Shown: positions 23,390 to 31,976 of the stretch, piece by piece | Layout: the number at the start of each line of letters is the position of its first letter | Position numbering within the stretch: the stretch's first letter is position 1 | Assembly: GCF_015351025.1 (NCBI RefSeq) | Contig: NZ_JADKRV010000007.1 | Span: 1 to 64,000 of the forward strand | Origin: Curtobacterium sp. VKM Ac-1376 | GTDB lineage: Bacteria; Actinomycetota; Actinomycetes; Actinomycetales; Microbacteriaceae | DNA: 64,000 nt | Reading direction: 5' to 3' | Made by a program: the position numbers and the translations under genes | The notes under the pieces: model-generated | Database searches by the model: none | Seen by the model: the letters and a program-made list of their open reading frames with translations, nothing else | What the model was told of the DNA's origin: nothing

Positions 23390-24070
23390 TCAGTACTCGA
23401 TGCGGCCCTCGCGGTTGTGGAACTCCCCCGTCGGCCCGTCGGTGCCGATCGTCGCGAGCATGACCGTCGCGTCCGTGCCCTCGGTGATCGTCTGGTGCCC
23501 GCCGAACCCGTTGAACTCAGTCGCGGTGTAGCCCGGGTCGCTGGCGTTCACGCGGAATCCGGGCAGGTTCTTCGCGTACTGCACGGTCAGCGCGATCACG
23601 GCGGCCTTCGACGCCGCGTACGGCACGGCGGGCACCCCGTACTCGTCGTGCCCCGGGGTCGTCAGCCAGCGCGGGAAGCCGACGCCCGACGCGACGTTCA
23701 CGATCACGGGCGCGTCCGAGCGGCGCAGCAGGGGCAGTGCGGCCCGTGTGACCCGGACGATGCCGGTGACGTTGGTGTCGAGGACGGTCGCCATCGCGGT
23801 CGCGTCGAGGTCGTCGACCCCGAACGAGGTGCCGAGGACCCCGGCGTTGTTCACGAGCACGTCGAGGGACGGGATCGTCCCGATCGCCGCGTCGATGCTC
23901 GACTGGTCGGTCACGTCGAGCTGCACCACGTGGGCGCCGAGTGCGCGGGCGTCGTCGCCGCTGGCCGGGTCGCGCATGCCGGCGTACACGGTGTGGCCGG
24001 CGTCGATCAGTCGGCGTGCGGTCTCGAGTCCGAGGCTGCGGTTGGCCCCGGTGATCAGTGTCGTTGTCAT
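23390..24070 (-). CDS. SDR family NAD(P)-dependent oxidoreductase
   Basis: A 226-residue classical SDR with all key residues: TGANRSLG (7-14), NNAG (75-78), Ser129, Tyr152 and Lys156 (YAASK). The substrate is unknown. It is divergent from an XRE/MmyB-type regulator across a 90-base gap. This regulator-SDR arrangement is common in actinobacteria and suggests that the regulator controls this gene. ATG 24070. Confidence 0.9.
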   Translation of the reverse strand: MTTTLITGANRSLGLETARRLIDAGHTVYAGMRDPASGDDARALGAHVVQLDVTDQSSIDAAIGTIPSLDVLVNNAGVLGTSFGVDDLDATAMATVLDTNVTGIVRVTRAALPLLRRSDAPVIVNVASGVGFPRWLTTPGHDEYGVPAVPYAASKAAVIALTVQYAKNLPGFRVNASDPGYTATEFNGFGGHQTITEGTDATVMLATIGTDGPTGEFHNREGRIEY

Positions 24071-24160
24071 GCCCCCACCCTGCCCCCACCGCCTCGGCTC
24101 CCCCAGGCACGCTGCGACGGTGGGACCAGCAGTACCAGGACGATCGGGAGGCGCGGGGCG

Positions 24161-25006
24161 ATGATGGTGGGCATGAGCGAGTTCGCGAACGTGCTGCGTT
24201 CCTGGCGCGACCGGGTGCGTCCGGAGGAGGTCGGCCTGCCGGCCGGTCCCGGCAGACGGACACCCGGGCTCCGGCGCGAGGAGCTCGCCGCCCTCGCGGG
24301 CTTGAGTGTCGACTACGTGGTCCGCCTCGAGCAGGGCCGCGCGACGAACCCGTCGCCGCAGTTGCTCGCGTCGCTCGCCACGGCGCTCCGTCTCACGGCC
24401 GAGGAGCGGGACCACCTGTGCCGCGTGGCCGGCGTGGCACCGCCGTCGCGGCAGGTCGTGCCGCGGCACATCACGCCGGGCGTCCAGCGCCTGGTCGACC
24501 GGCTCGGCGACGTCCCGCTCGCGGTGTTCACGGCGACCCACGACATCGTGCTCTGGAACGACCTGTGGGCAGCGGTGAACGGCGACCCCTCGCGGTACGT
24601 CGGGCTCGAGCGGAACCTGGTGTGGCGGCACTTCATGCAGGAGCACAACGGCGTGGACTGGGACGACGAGCACCAGGAGGAGTTCTCCAGCGACCTCGCG
24701 GCCGACCTGCGGCAGGCGTACGGCCGCTACCCGGCCGACCGCGACCTCGCCGAGCTCGTCGCACGCCTGCAGCGGGAGTCCCCCGAGTTCGCACGCCGTT
24801 GGGACACCGGTCGGGTGGCCGAGCACCGGGCGAGCCGGAAGCTCGTGCACACGCCGGTCGGCCCGATCGACATCGACTGCGACGTGCTGAGCGTGCCCGG
24901 CGGCGACCTGCGGATCGTCGTCTACACGGTGGTGCCGGGGTCCGAGGCCGCCGCGAAGCTCGAGCTGCTCCGGGTCACCGGCCTGCAGGAACTCACGGTC
25001 CGCTGA
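24161..25006 (+). CDS. XRE-family regulator with MmyB-like ligand-binding domain
   Basis: A 281-residue protein. An N-terminal Cro/C1-type helix-turn-helix (about 35-85, LRREELAALAGLSVDYVVRL) is followed by an MmyB-like PAS-type domain (about 105-275) with ATHDIVLWNDLWAAV and the final SVPGGDLRIVVYTVVPGSEA. Family members bind a fatty acid-like ligand. ATG 24161 has GGGAGG nine bases upstream; ATG 24173 (MSEFANVL) is the alternative by family alignment. It is divergent from the SDR gene it probably controls. Confidence 0.85.
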   Translation: MMVGMSEFANVLRSWRDRVRPEEVGLPAGPGRRTPGLRREELAALAGLSVDYVVRLEQGRATNPSPQLLASLATALRLTAEERDHLCRVAGVAPPSRQVVPRHITPGVQRLVDRLGDVPLAVFTATHDIVLWNDLWAAVNGDPSRYVGLERNLVWRHFMQEHNGVDWDDEHQEEFSSDLAADLRQAYGRYPADRDLAELVARLQRESPEFARRWDTGRVAEHRASRKLVHTPVGPIDIDCDVLSVPGGDLRIVVYTVVPGSEAAAKLELLRVTGLQELTVR

Positions 25007-25033
25007 CCGCCGGTGCCTCGCCCGGGGGCAGCA

Positions 25034-25768
25034 TCATTCGCCGAAGCCCGCCCGCACCAGTTCCACGAGGGCGTCGACCGCGGCCCGTGCGTCCTGCCCG
25101 GTCGCCTCGATCGACACCGTCGCACCCTTGGGCAGCGCCAGCGCCATGATCGCGAGCAGGCTCTTGGCGTCCACGCCGTTCACGCGCACGGCGGCGTCGT
25201 ACTTCGCCGCCGTCTTCACGAACTCCGCGGCAGGCCGGGCGTGCAGCCCGGTCTCGTTCACCAGCTCGACCGACGCGCTGAGGCGGTCGGACCCGGCCAC
25301 GTCGTCGACGGCGCCTGCCCAGTCGGCCGGCCCCGTGCCTCCAGGTTGGTCACCGGGCGGACGGGAGGCGGTGCTCGCGTCCGCCTCGGAACCCACGGCC
25401 GACGCCGCAGCGGCCAGAACCGCGTCGGCGCCACCGCCCGTCTGGGCGGCGACCGCCGCGGCCACCGTCCCCTCGACCAAGGGTGCCTGCGAGACGTGGA
25501 CGCGGCCGCGGAGGTCGTCGTCGAGGAAGTCGAGCGCGGTGTCGGTCGTCAGGTAGGCGGAACCGAGGTCGCAGAGGACCACGACTGCGTCCGTGTCGGC
25601 GAGCTCCTCGATCCCGGCGGTGATCGCTTCGAACGAGGTTCCGATGCCGCCGTCGTCGGTCCCGCCGGCGGCGACCAGCGGGACGTCCGCCGCCATCTGC
25701 CGGGCGAGCTCGACCGTGCCCGTCGCGATCGCCGCGCTGTGCGAGACGACCAGGATGCCGACGGTCAC
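25034..25768 (-). CDS. dhaM: Dihydroxyacetone kinase phosphotransferase subunit DhaM, EIIA-HPr fusion
   Basis: A 244-residue phosphoryl-transfer protein. The N-terminal EIIA-Man-like domain (1-125) has active His10 in VVSHS. A Pro/Gly linker (about 130-160) leads to an HPr domain (162-244) with active His176 in GLHARPA and a regulatory serine in DAKSLLAIM. E. coli DhaM has a third, enzyme I-like domain; this one lacks it, so phosphate must come from a separate PtsI. The GTG start overlaps the dhaL stop (GTGA). The linker-coding DNA contains a GGGCGGACGGGAGGC block matching the extragenic repeats. Confidence 0.9.
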   Translation of the reverse strand: MTVGILVVSHSAAIATGTVELARQMAADVPLVAAGGTDDGGIGTSFEAITAGIEELADTDAVVVLCDLGSAYLTTDTALDFLDDDLRGRVHVSQAPLVEGTVAAAVAAQTGGGADAVLAAAASAVGSEADASTASRPPGDQPGGTGPADWAGAVDDVAGSDRLSASVELVNETGLHARPAAEFVKTAAKYDAAVRVNGVDAKSLLAIMALALPKGATVSIEATGQDARAAVDALVELVRAGFGE

Positions 25769-26391
25769 GCTGCATCCACCGCGGCGCGCAGGATGTACGC
25801 CGTCGATTGGGCGCCGGGATCGCGGTGCCCGATCGCGCGGTCGCCGAGGTAGCTCGCGCGGCCCTTGTGGGCGACGAGCGGCTCGGTGTCGGCCGCTCCC
25901 TGTGCGGCGGCGTCGGCGGCCGCGGTGAGCACGGCCTTCGGGTCGTCGCCGGCACCGGCAGCCGCTGCTGCGGCGTCGACCGCGGGGCTCCACGCGTCGA
26001 CCATCGTCTTGTCGCCGACCGCGGCCTTGCCACGGGACACGACCCCGTCGCGGGCGGCGGTGAGGACGGCGACGAGGATGTCCGCATCGAGTTCGGCCGC
26101 GTCACCGGCGGCCTGTGCCGCCTTCAGGTAGGCGGTGCCGAAGAGCGGGCCGGCCGCACCTCCCACGGTCGAGATGAGCTTCGTCGCGACGGTCTTGAGC
26201 ACGGCACCCGGGGTGTCGAAGGACCCGGAGTCGACGGCCTCGAGCACGGCCCGGAACCCGCGGTCGAGGTTCTCTCCGTGGTCGCCGTCGCCGATCTCCC
26301 GGTCGAGCGTGACGAGCTCGGCCCGGTGCTCGTCGATCGTCGCGGTGGTGCGACGGACCCAGTCGATGGCCCATGCGGTGTCGAGCGCCAA
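25765..26391 (-). CDS. dhaL: Dihydroxyacetone kinase ADP-binding subunit DhaL
   Basis: A 208-residue all-helical subunit that holds ADP and passes phosphate from DhaM to dihydroxyacetone on DhaK. The metal-binding aspartates Asp30, Asp35 and Asp37 stand in TLDREIGDGDHG, exactly as in E. coli DhaL. The nucleotide loop has STVGGAAGPLFG, and the C-terminus carries DPGAQSTAYILRA. The start appears to be TTG 26391, seven bases after GGAAGGG; no ATG or GTG fits better. It is the middle gene of dhaKLM, 32 bases after dhaK. Confidence 0.93.
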   Translation of the reverse strand: MALDTAWAIDWVRRTTATIDEHRAELVTLDREIGDGDHGENLDRGFRAVLEAVDSGSFDTPGAVLKTVATKLISTVGGAAGPLFGTAYLKAAQAAGDAAELDADILVAVLTAARDGVVSRGKAAVGDKTMVDAWSPAVDAAAAAAGAGDDPKAVLTAAADAAAQGAADTEPLVAHKGRASYLGDRAIGHRDPGAQSTAYILRAAVDAA

Positions 26392-26423
26392 TTCGTGTCC
26401 CTTCCTGGATGGTGAGCGATGGT

Positions 26424-27425
26424 TCAGCGGCCCCAGCGCAGTGCCGGGGTCTCCACCGGCGCGTCCCAGAGGGCGGTGAGATCGTCGTCGAGCACCGTGA
26501 CGGTGAGCGAGAACCCCTGCATCTCGAGGGACGTGACGTAGTCGCCGACCAGGCTACGCGCGACCTCGTAGCCACGGTCGGAGAGGACCTCGGCGGCGCG
26601 TCGGTAGGCGATGTAGAGCTCGGACAGCGGCGTGCCCCCCATGCCGTTCACCAGGAGCAGCAGCGAGGAGCCGGCGGGGGCGTCGAGGTCCGTGAGGATC
26701 GGTTCGAGCACCCGGTCGACGAGCTCGTCGGCCGGGGCCATCGCGATGCGTTCGCGACCCGGTTCGCCGTGGATCCCGATGCCGAGCTCGACCTCGTCGT
26801 CGGCGAGGACGAAGGAGGGCTCCCCCGCGTGCGGCACCGTGCCCGAGGCGAGGGCGAGTCCCATCGACCGCGTGACGGCGTTGACGTGGCGGGCGACCGC
26901 GGCCACGGTGTCCAGGTCGTCGCCCCGCTCGGCGGCCGCCCCGGCGCACTTCTCGACCACGACGGTGCCGGCGACGCCGCGACGGCCGGCGGTGAAGAGC
27001 GAGTCCTGCACGGCGACGTCGTCGTCGACCACGACCGACTCGACGCGGACCTCGTCCATGGCGGCGAGTTCCGCGGCGGTCTCGAAGTTCAGGACGTCGC
27101 CGGTGTAGTTCTTCACGATGTGGAGCACGCCCGCGCCACCGTCGACAGCCTTCGTGGCGGCGAGGATCGGGTCGGGGGTCGGACTCGTGAACATCGGACC
27201 GGGGACCGCGGCGTCGAGCATGCCGTGGCCGACGAACCCGGCGTGCAGGGGCTCGTGGCCGCTGCCGCCACCGCTGACGATGCCGACCTTGCCGGCGACC
27301 GGAGCGTCGGCGCGGTGCAGGTGGATCGGGTCCTCGACCAGGACCACGTGTCCGGCGTGCGCGCGGGCGAATCCCCGGACGGTCTCGTCGACCACGGCCT
27401 GCGGGTCGTTGATGAGCTTCTTCAT
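26424..27425 (-). CDS. dhaK: Dihydroxyacetone kinase substrate-binding subunit DhaK
   Basis: A 333-residue subunit that binds dihydroxyacetone covalently as a hemiaminal. The substrate histidine is His219 (GIGIHGEPG). His57 in GGGSGH and Asp110 in NYTGD match the catalytic pair of E. coli DhaK. ATG 27425 follows GGAGG. It is the first gene of the minus-strand operon dhaK-dhaL-dhaM, divergent from glpF. A -10 candidate TAGATT lies at 27497-27502 on the minus strand, giving a leader of about 65 nt. Together with glpFK it lets the cell use glycerol through both phosphorylation routes. Confidence 0.95.
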   Translation of the reverse strand: MKKLINDPQAVVDETVRGFARAHAGHVVLVEDPIHLHRADAPVAGKVGIVSGGGSGHEPLHAGFVGHGMLDAAVPGPMFTSPTPDPILAATKAVDGGAGVLHIVKNYTGDVLNFETAAELAAMDEVRVESVVVDDDVAVQDSLFTAGRRGVAGTVVVEKCAGAAAERGDDLDTVAAVARHVNAVTRSMGLALASGTVPHAGEPSFVLADDEVELGIGIHGEPGRERIAMAPADELVDRVLEPILTDLDAPAGSSLLLLVNGMGGTPLSELYIAYRRAAEVLSDRGYEVARSLVGDYVTSLEMQGFSLTVTVLDDDLTALWDAPVETPALRWGR

Positions 27426-27533
27426 GCGGTGCCTCCACGGGTTCGGGGTCGAGCCGTGGGCGGTCACACCGCGCGTCGTCGACCGGAGTGCGCCCAATCT
27501 ACATCGACGGCGCGGCGGGTCGTCCGATGCCGA

Positions 27534-27547
27534 TGCACGTTCGTGCA
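27534..27547. promoter_or_regulatory. Operator-like palindrome, copy 1
   Basis: TGCACG-TT-CGTGCA. An identical 14-mer lies 65 bases away, about six helical turns. Probable binding site of a regulator of glycerol genes. Confidence 0.6.
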
Positions 27548-27598
27548 GCAGACCGGGGATGCGTCGCCGGCTCCCGATCGTGCTGGGGACAGTCGGCC

Positions 27599-27612
27599 TG
27601 CACGTTCGTGCA
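27599..27612. promoter_or_regulatory. Operator-like palindrome, copy 2
   Basis: TGCACG-TT-CGTGCA, identical to 27534-27547 and extended on the right by CGATC. It lies 52 bases upstream of the glpF -10 candidate. Confidence 0.6.
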
Positions 27613-27743
27613 CGATCCCGCACTTCGCTCCCGAATTCATCGCCCGGCCGTGAGCGGCGTCACTATGCTCGGCGTCAATCACTCAACGGGGAGTGCCGGC
27701 GCAGCACCACCGGACCCCCACCCTCACGCACTGGAGGTCACCG

Positions 27744-28469
27744 ATGGACGGCATCGGCGTCAATTTCCTGTCCGAGCTCGTCGGCACGGCGATGCTCATC
27801 ATCCTGGGTGGCGGCGTCGTCGCCGCTGTCTCGCTGGCGAAGTCGAAGGGCTTCGGAGCCGGGTTCCTCATGGTCACGATCGGCTGGGGCTTCGCGGTCT
27901 TCGCCGGCGTCACCGTGTCGTACAAGTCCGGTGGACAGCTCAACCCCGCGGTCAGCCTCGCGCAGGCCATGCTCGGCAACATCACCGTCGGCGAGATGTT
28001 CCTCTACTGGCTCGCCCAGCTGATCGGCGCGATCATCGGTGCGGTCATCGTCTGGCTCGCCTACAAGCAGCACTTCGACGAGGAGCCCGACGCGGCCGCC
28101 AAGCTCGGCGTGTTCTCCACCGGCCCCGCGATCCGATCGTACGGCTGGAACCTCGTCACCGAGATCATCGGCACCTTCGTCCTGGTCTTCGTCGTGATCG
28201 CCTTCACCAACGGCCAGACGCCGTCGGAGCTCGGCGCGATCCCCGTGGCCTTCCTCGTGATCGCGATCGGTGTCAGCCTCGGTGGCCCGACCGGCTACGC
28301 CATCAACCCCGCCCGTGACCTCGGTCCGCGCATCGCGCACGCCCTGCTGCCCATCAAGGGCAAGGGCTCGAGCGACTGGGCCTACGCCTGGGTGCCGGTC
28401 GTCGGACCGCTGATCGGTGGCGCCATCGCCGCCGGTCTGTCCTACGCCCTGCTGCCCGTCGTCAGCTGA
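27744..28469 (+). CDS. glpF: Glycerol uptake facilitator
   Basis: A 241-residue major intrinsic protein with six membrane segments. The two half-helix signatures are LNPAVS (Asn67-Pro-Ala) and INPARDLGPR (Asn188-Pro-Ala-Arg191-Asp192). The Asp after the second NPAR is typical of glycerol facilitators rather than water channels. Start ATG 27744 is seven bases after GGAGG. glpK follows 74 bases later in the same direction; uptake and phosphorylation are coupled this way in many bacteria. Confidence 0.95.
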   Translation: MDGIGVNFLSELVGTAMLIILGGGVVAAVSLAKSKGFGAGFLMVTIGWGFAVFAGVTVSYKSGGQLNPAVSLAQAMLGNITVGEMFLYWLAQLIGAIIGAVIVWLAYKQHFDEEPDAAAKLGVFSTGPAIRSYGWNLVTEIIGTFVLVFVVIAFTNGQTPSELGAIPVAFLVIAIGVSLGGPTGYAINPARDLGPRIAHALLPIKGKGSSDWAYAWVPVVGPLIGGAIAAGLSYALLPVVS

Positions 28470-28543
28470 ACCAACCCCACCCCGGGGTGTGCGGTCTCCG
28501 TCCGGTGATCGCCCACCGCACCGAACACCCGTAAGGAGCACCA

Positions 28544-30055
28544 ATGGCCGACTACATCGTCGCCATCGACCAGGGCACGACCTCCACCCGAGCGATCGTG
28601 TTCGACCACTCCGGTTCGATCATCTCGACCGGGCAGAAGGAACACGAGCAGATCTTCCCGCGCGCCGGGTGGGTCGAGCACGACCCCGCCGAGATCTGGG
28701 ACAACACCCGCGAGGTGATCGGTCAGGCACTGTCGCGTGCCGACATCACGCGCCACGACGTCGCAGCGGTCGGCATCACCAACCAGCGCGAGACCGCGGT
28801 GGTCTGGGACAAGACGACCGGCAAGCCGATCTACAACGCCATCGTGTGGCAGGACACCCGCACGCAGGCGATCGTCGACAAGCTCGCCGGCGGGGACACA
28901 GACAAGTACAAGGCCATCGTCGGTCTCCCGCTCGCGACCTACTTCGCCGGCACCAAGATCATGTGGATCCTCGAGAACGTCGAGGGCGCTCGTGAGAAGG
29001 CCGAAGCGGGCGACCTGCTCTTCGGCACCACCGACACCTGGGTCCTCTGGAACCTGACCGGTGGCGTCGACGGCGGCGTGCACAAGACCGACGTCACGAA
29101 CGCGTCCCGCACGCTGTTCATGGACCTCGAGACGCTGCAGTGGCGCGACGACATCCTCGCCGACTTCGGTGTCCCGAAGTCGATGCTCCCCGAGATCGTC
29201 AGCTCGTCCGAGGTCTACGGCCACGTCGAGTCCTCCAGCCTGCTCCGCGAGGTCCCGATCGCGGGCATCCTCGGCGACCAGCAGGCCGCGACCTTCGGCC
29301 AGGCCGCGTTCGACCAGGGCGAGTCGAAGAACACCTACGGCACCGGCAACTTCCTGATCTTCAACACCGGTACCGAGATCGTGCGCTCCGAGAACGGGCT
29401 GCTCACCACCGTCGGCTACAAGCTCGGCGACCAGGAGACGCACTACGCCCTCGAGGGCTCGATCGCCGTCACGGGCTCGCTCATCCAGTGGCTCCGCGAC
29501 AACCTCGGCCTGATCGGCAGCGCCCCGGAGGTCGAGGCCCTGGCCAAGACGGTCGAGGACAACGGTGGCGTGTACTTCGTGCCGGCGTTCTCGGGCCTCT
29601 TCGCACCGTACTGGCGTCCCGATGCCCGCGGTGCGATCGTCGGCCTGACCCGCTACGTGAACAAGGGCCACATCGCGCGTGCGGCCCTCGAAGCGACGGC
29701 GCTGCAGACCCGCGAGGTCCTCGACGCGGTGAACGCCGACTCCGGCGTGGACCTCACCGAGCTCAAGGTCGACGGCGGCATGACCGCGAACAGCGAGCTC
29801 ATGCAGTTCCAGGCCGACATCCTCAACGTGCCGGTGGTCCGTCCGGTCGTCGCCGAGACGACGGCCCTCGGTGCGGCCTACGCCGCCGGTCTCGCGGTCG
29901 GCTTCTGGGCCAACCTCGACGAGCTCCGTGCCAACTGGCAGGAGGACAAGCGCTGGGAGCCCCAGCTCGACGCTGCCGAGCGCGAGCGCACGCTCCGTCT
30001 GTGGAAGAAGGCCGTCACGAAGACCTTCGACTGGGTCGACGAGGACGTTCAGTAG
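28544..30055 (+). CDS. glpK: Glycerol kinase
   Basis: A 503-residue FGGY-family kinase that makes sn-glycerol 3-phosphate. The N-terminal [14 protein letters not shown] phosphate loop, the substrate residues in [11 protein letters not shown], the RETAVVWDK segment and the late ADGG-like [18 protein letters not shown] are all intact, and the length is normal. ATG 28544 follows AAGGAG at 6 bases. No PTS-phosphorylation histidine region of the Firmicute type is apparent. A long palindromic terminator shared with convergent trpD follows. Confidence 0.97.
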   Translation: MADYIVAIDQGTTSTRAIVFDHSGSIISTGQKEHEQIFPRAGWVEHDPAEIWDNTREVIGQALSRADITRHDVAAVGITNQRETAVVWDKTTGKPIYNAIVWQDTRTQAIVDKLAGGDTDKYKAIVGLPLATYFAGTKIMWILENVEGAREKAEAGDLLFGTTDTWVLWNLTGGVDGGVHKTDVTNASRTLFMDLETLQWRDDILADFGVPKSMLPEIVSSSEVYGHVESSSLLREVPIAGILGDQQAATFGQAAFDQGESKNTYGTGNFLIFNTGTEIVRSENGLLTTVGYKLGDQETHYALEGSIAVTGSLIQWLRDNLGLIGSAPEVEALAKTVEDNGGVYFVPAFSGLFAPYWRPDARGAIVGLTRYVNKGHIARAALEATALQTREVLDAVNADSGVDLTELKVDGGMTANSELMQFQADILNVPVVRPVVAETTALGAAYAAGLAVGFWANLDELRANWQEDKRWEPQLDAAERERTLRLWKKAVTKTFDWVDEDVQ

Positions 30056-30076
30056 TCCGCCCTGACGCGACGCACT

Positions 30077-30117
30077 GGAGGCCCGGTGCCGGTTCTGAGA
30101 ACCGGCACCGGGCCTCC
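30077..30117. terminator. Perfect 20-bp hairpin between glpK and trpD
   Basis: The arm GGAGGCCCGGTGCCGGTTCT and its exact complement are separated by a single G. It belongs to the GGGAGGC repeat family (right flank CCTCCCGTCG) and serves two convergent genes. Confidence 0.85.
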
Positions 30118-30190
30118 CGTCGTTGCCCGGGCGCCACACGCGCAGGGTGCGGACCTGTCCGCTGAGTGCTGTGCGCGGCGATGCTGGGGG

Positions 30191-31246
30191 CTACGCAGCG
30201 GGCGCTGCGCCGACCCAGTCAGCCAGTTTGCGCGCACCGGCGCCGCAGTCGATGGCCTCGGCGGCGACCACGAGTTGCTCGCGGAAGCGTTGCAGGATCG
30301 GCCGGTCGGACTCGTTCGGGTCCTGCGCGAGCCGGAACGACACCAGGCCAGCCGCAGCGTTGAGCAGCACGATGTCACGGACAGAGCCGGTCTCGCCCGC
30401 CAGCACCCGGTGCACGACGCCGGCGTTGTGCTCCGGGTCGCCGCCGAGCAGGTCCTCGGTCCGGGCGCGTGGGATGCCGAGGTCGCGCGGATCGAGATCG
30501 TGCTCGGTGACCCTGCCACCGGTGACCTCCCAGATGTGGCTGTGCCCGGTGGTGGTCAACTCGTCGAGCCCGTCATCGCCGCGGAACACCAGCGCCGTCG
30601 CACCGCGGGTCTGGAACACGCCCGTGATGATCGGCACGAGGTCGAGCTGGGCGACGCCGACGGCGTTCGCCTCGCACCGCGCGGGGTTGACGAGCGGGCC
30701 GAGGAAGTTGAACACCGTCGGCACACCGATCTCGCGCCGGACCGGTCCCGCGTGCGCGAACCCGGGGTGGAACGCGTTGGCGAACGCGAAGGTCAGTCCG
30801 ACACGCCGGAAGGTTTCTGCGACACGCGCGGCGTCCATCGTGAGATCGAGTCCGAGTGCGGCGAGCACGTCGCTCGACCCGGACTTCGACGAGCTGGCCT
30901 TGTTGCCGTGCTTGACGACGGGCACGCCGGCAGCCGCGATGACGATGGCAGCCATCGTCGACACGTTCACGGTGCCGACGACGTCACCACCGGTCCCGAC
31001 GATGTCGAGGGCCATCGGGTCGACGTCGAGCGGGACGGCGGCGTCGAGGATCGCGTCACGGAACCCGACGACCTCGTCGACCGTCTCGCCCTTCGCGCGG
31101 AGCGTCACGGCGAACGCGGCGATCTGCGCCGACGTCGCGCGTCCGTGCACGATCTGCTCCATGGCCCATGTGGATTGCCTGATCGTCAAGTCCTCGCGCG
31201 CCATGAGCGCGCTGATCACCGCTGGCCAAGAAAGTGCATCAGGCAT
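30191..31246 (-). CDS. trpD: Anthranilate phosphoribosyltransferase
   Basis: A 351-residue enzyme that joins anthranilate to PRPP in tryptophan synthesis. The PRPP-binding signature is DIVGTGGDVVGTVNVST, followed by KHGNKASSSKSGSSDVL and the metal/anthranilate region NAFHPGFAHAGPVRREIGVP. No other trp gene is nearby; a lone trpD divergent from ctaE also occurs in mycobacteria (Rv2192c). ATG 31246 has no ribosome site but lies six bases after TACGAT, so it is probably leaderless. Confidence 0.95.
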   Translation of the reverse strand: MPDALSWPAVISALMAREDLTIRQSTWAMEQIVHGRATSAQIAAFAVTLRAKGETVDEVVGFRDAILDAAVPLDVDPMALDIVGTGGDVVGTVNVSTMAAIVIAAAGVPVVKHGNKASSSKSGSSDVLAALGLDLTMDAARVAETFRRVGLTFAFANAFHPGFAHAGPVRREIGVPTVFNFLGPLVNPARCEANAVGVAQLDLVPIITGVFQTRGATALVFRGDDGLDELTTTGHSHIWEVTGGRVTEHDLDPRDLGIPRARTEDLLGGDPEHNAGVVHRVLAGETGSVRDIVLLNAAAGLVSFRLAQDPNESDRPILQRFREQLVVAAEAIDCGAGARKLADWVGAAPAA

Positions 31247-31252
31247 GGGTCG

Positions 31253-31258
31253 ATCGTA
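31253..31258 (-). promoter_or_regulatory. -10 hexamer TACGAT, leaderless start of trpD
   Basis: On the minus strand TACGAT ends six bases before ATG 31246. Confidence 0.6.
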
Positions 31259-31312
31259 GTGAATTCGAGAGACCCGCCAGTCTCCTGCGAAAACACTGTC
31301 CGTGGTTTCGGC

Positions 31313-31318
31313 CATAAT
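31313..31318 (+). promoter_or_regulatory. -10 hexamer CATAAT of ctaE-qcrCAB
   Basis: CATAAT ends seven bases before GTG 31326. The intervening GGAGGAC could also serve as a ribosome site, so the start may be leaderless or have a very short leader. Confidence 0.5.
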
Positions 31319-31325
31319 GGAGGAC

Positions 31326-31955
31326 GTGACTAGCACCTCTCTCTCCAGATCAGCCAGCGGTCCGGCCCTCAACAGGCCGAACGCCGTGGCCGTGGGGACG
31401 ATCGTGTGGCTGGGCAGCGAGGTCATGTTCTTCGCCGGCCTGTTCGCGATCTACTTCACGTTGCGCAGCACGTCCCCCGAGCTCTGGGCGACCGAGACCT
31501 CCAAGCTCGCGGTGCCCTTCGCGTCCGTGAACACGATCATCCTGGTGCTGTCCAGCTTCGCCTGCCAGTTCGCAGTGTTCGCCGCGGAGCGCTTCCAGGT
31601 GCACCGCACGAGCTGGAACCCACGCCACTGGGGCATGACGGAGTGGTTCTTCGTCACCTACGCGATGGGTGCGATCTTCGTCTGCGGCCAGATCTTCGAG
31701 TACGCCAACCTCTGGCACGAGGGCGTGACGCTCTCCTCCAGTGCCTACGGTTCGGCGTTCTACATGACCACCGGGTTCCACGGCCTCCACGTGACCGGTG
31801 GCCTCATCGCCTTCCTGCTGACGCTCGGCCGCGGGTTCGCCGCGAAGAACTTCGGCCACAAGGAAGCGACCACCGCGATCGTCGTGTCGTACTACTGGCA
31901 CTTCGTCGACGTCGTGTGGATCTTCCTCTTCGCCGTCATCTACCTTCTCAAGTAG
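31326..31955 (+). CDS. ctaE: Cytochrome c oxidase subunit III (aa3 type)
   Basis: A 209-residue membrane subunit of the aa3 terminal oxidase. Five membrane segments and the conserved [11 protein letters not shown]...[24 protein letters not shown] fingerprint are present. GTG 31326 (VTSTSLS) is preferred to the in-frame GTG 31302. ctaC and ctaD are not in the window. Placement before qcrCAB is the conserved actinobacterial order and fits the bc1-aa3 supercomplex. Confidence 0.95.
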   Translation: MTSTSLSRSASGPALNRPNAVAVGTIVWLGSEVMFFAGLFAIYFTLRSTSPELWATETSKLAVPFASVNTIILVLSSFACQFAVFAAERFQVHRTSWNPRHWGMTEWFFVTYAMGAIFVCGQIFEYANLWHEGVTLSSSAYGSAFYMTTGFHGLHVTGGLIAFLLTLGRGFAAKNFGHKEATTAIVVSYYWHFVDVVWIFLFAVIYLLK

Positions 31956-31976
31956 GAACTGGACACCCCCCAGCAC

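Larger units (their letters stand above)
27426..27743. other. Divergent control region between dhaK and glpF
   Basis: The 318-base gap holds no gene. It contains the dhaK -10 (TAGATT, 27497-27502, minus), two identical TGCACG-TT-CGTGCA palindromes (27534 and 27599), and a glpF -10 candidate TATGCT at 27664-27669. The two palindromes lie between the two promoters. Confidence 0.7.
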
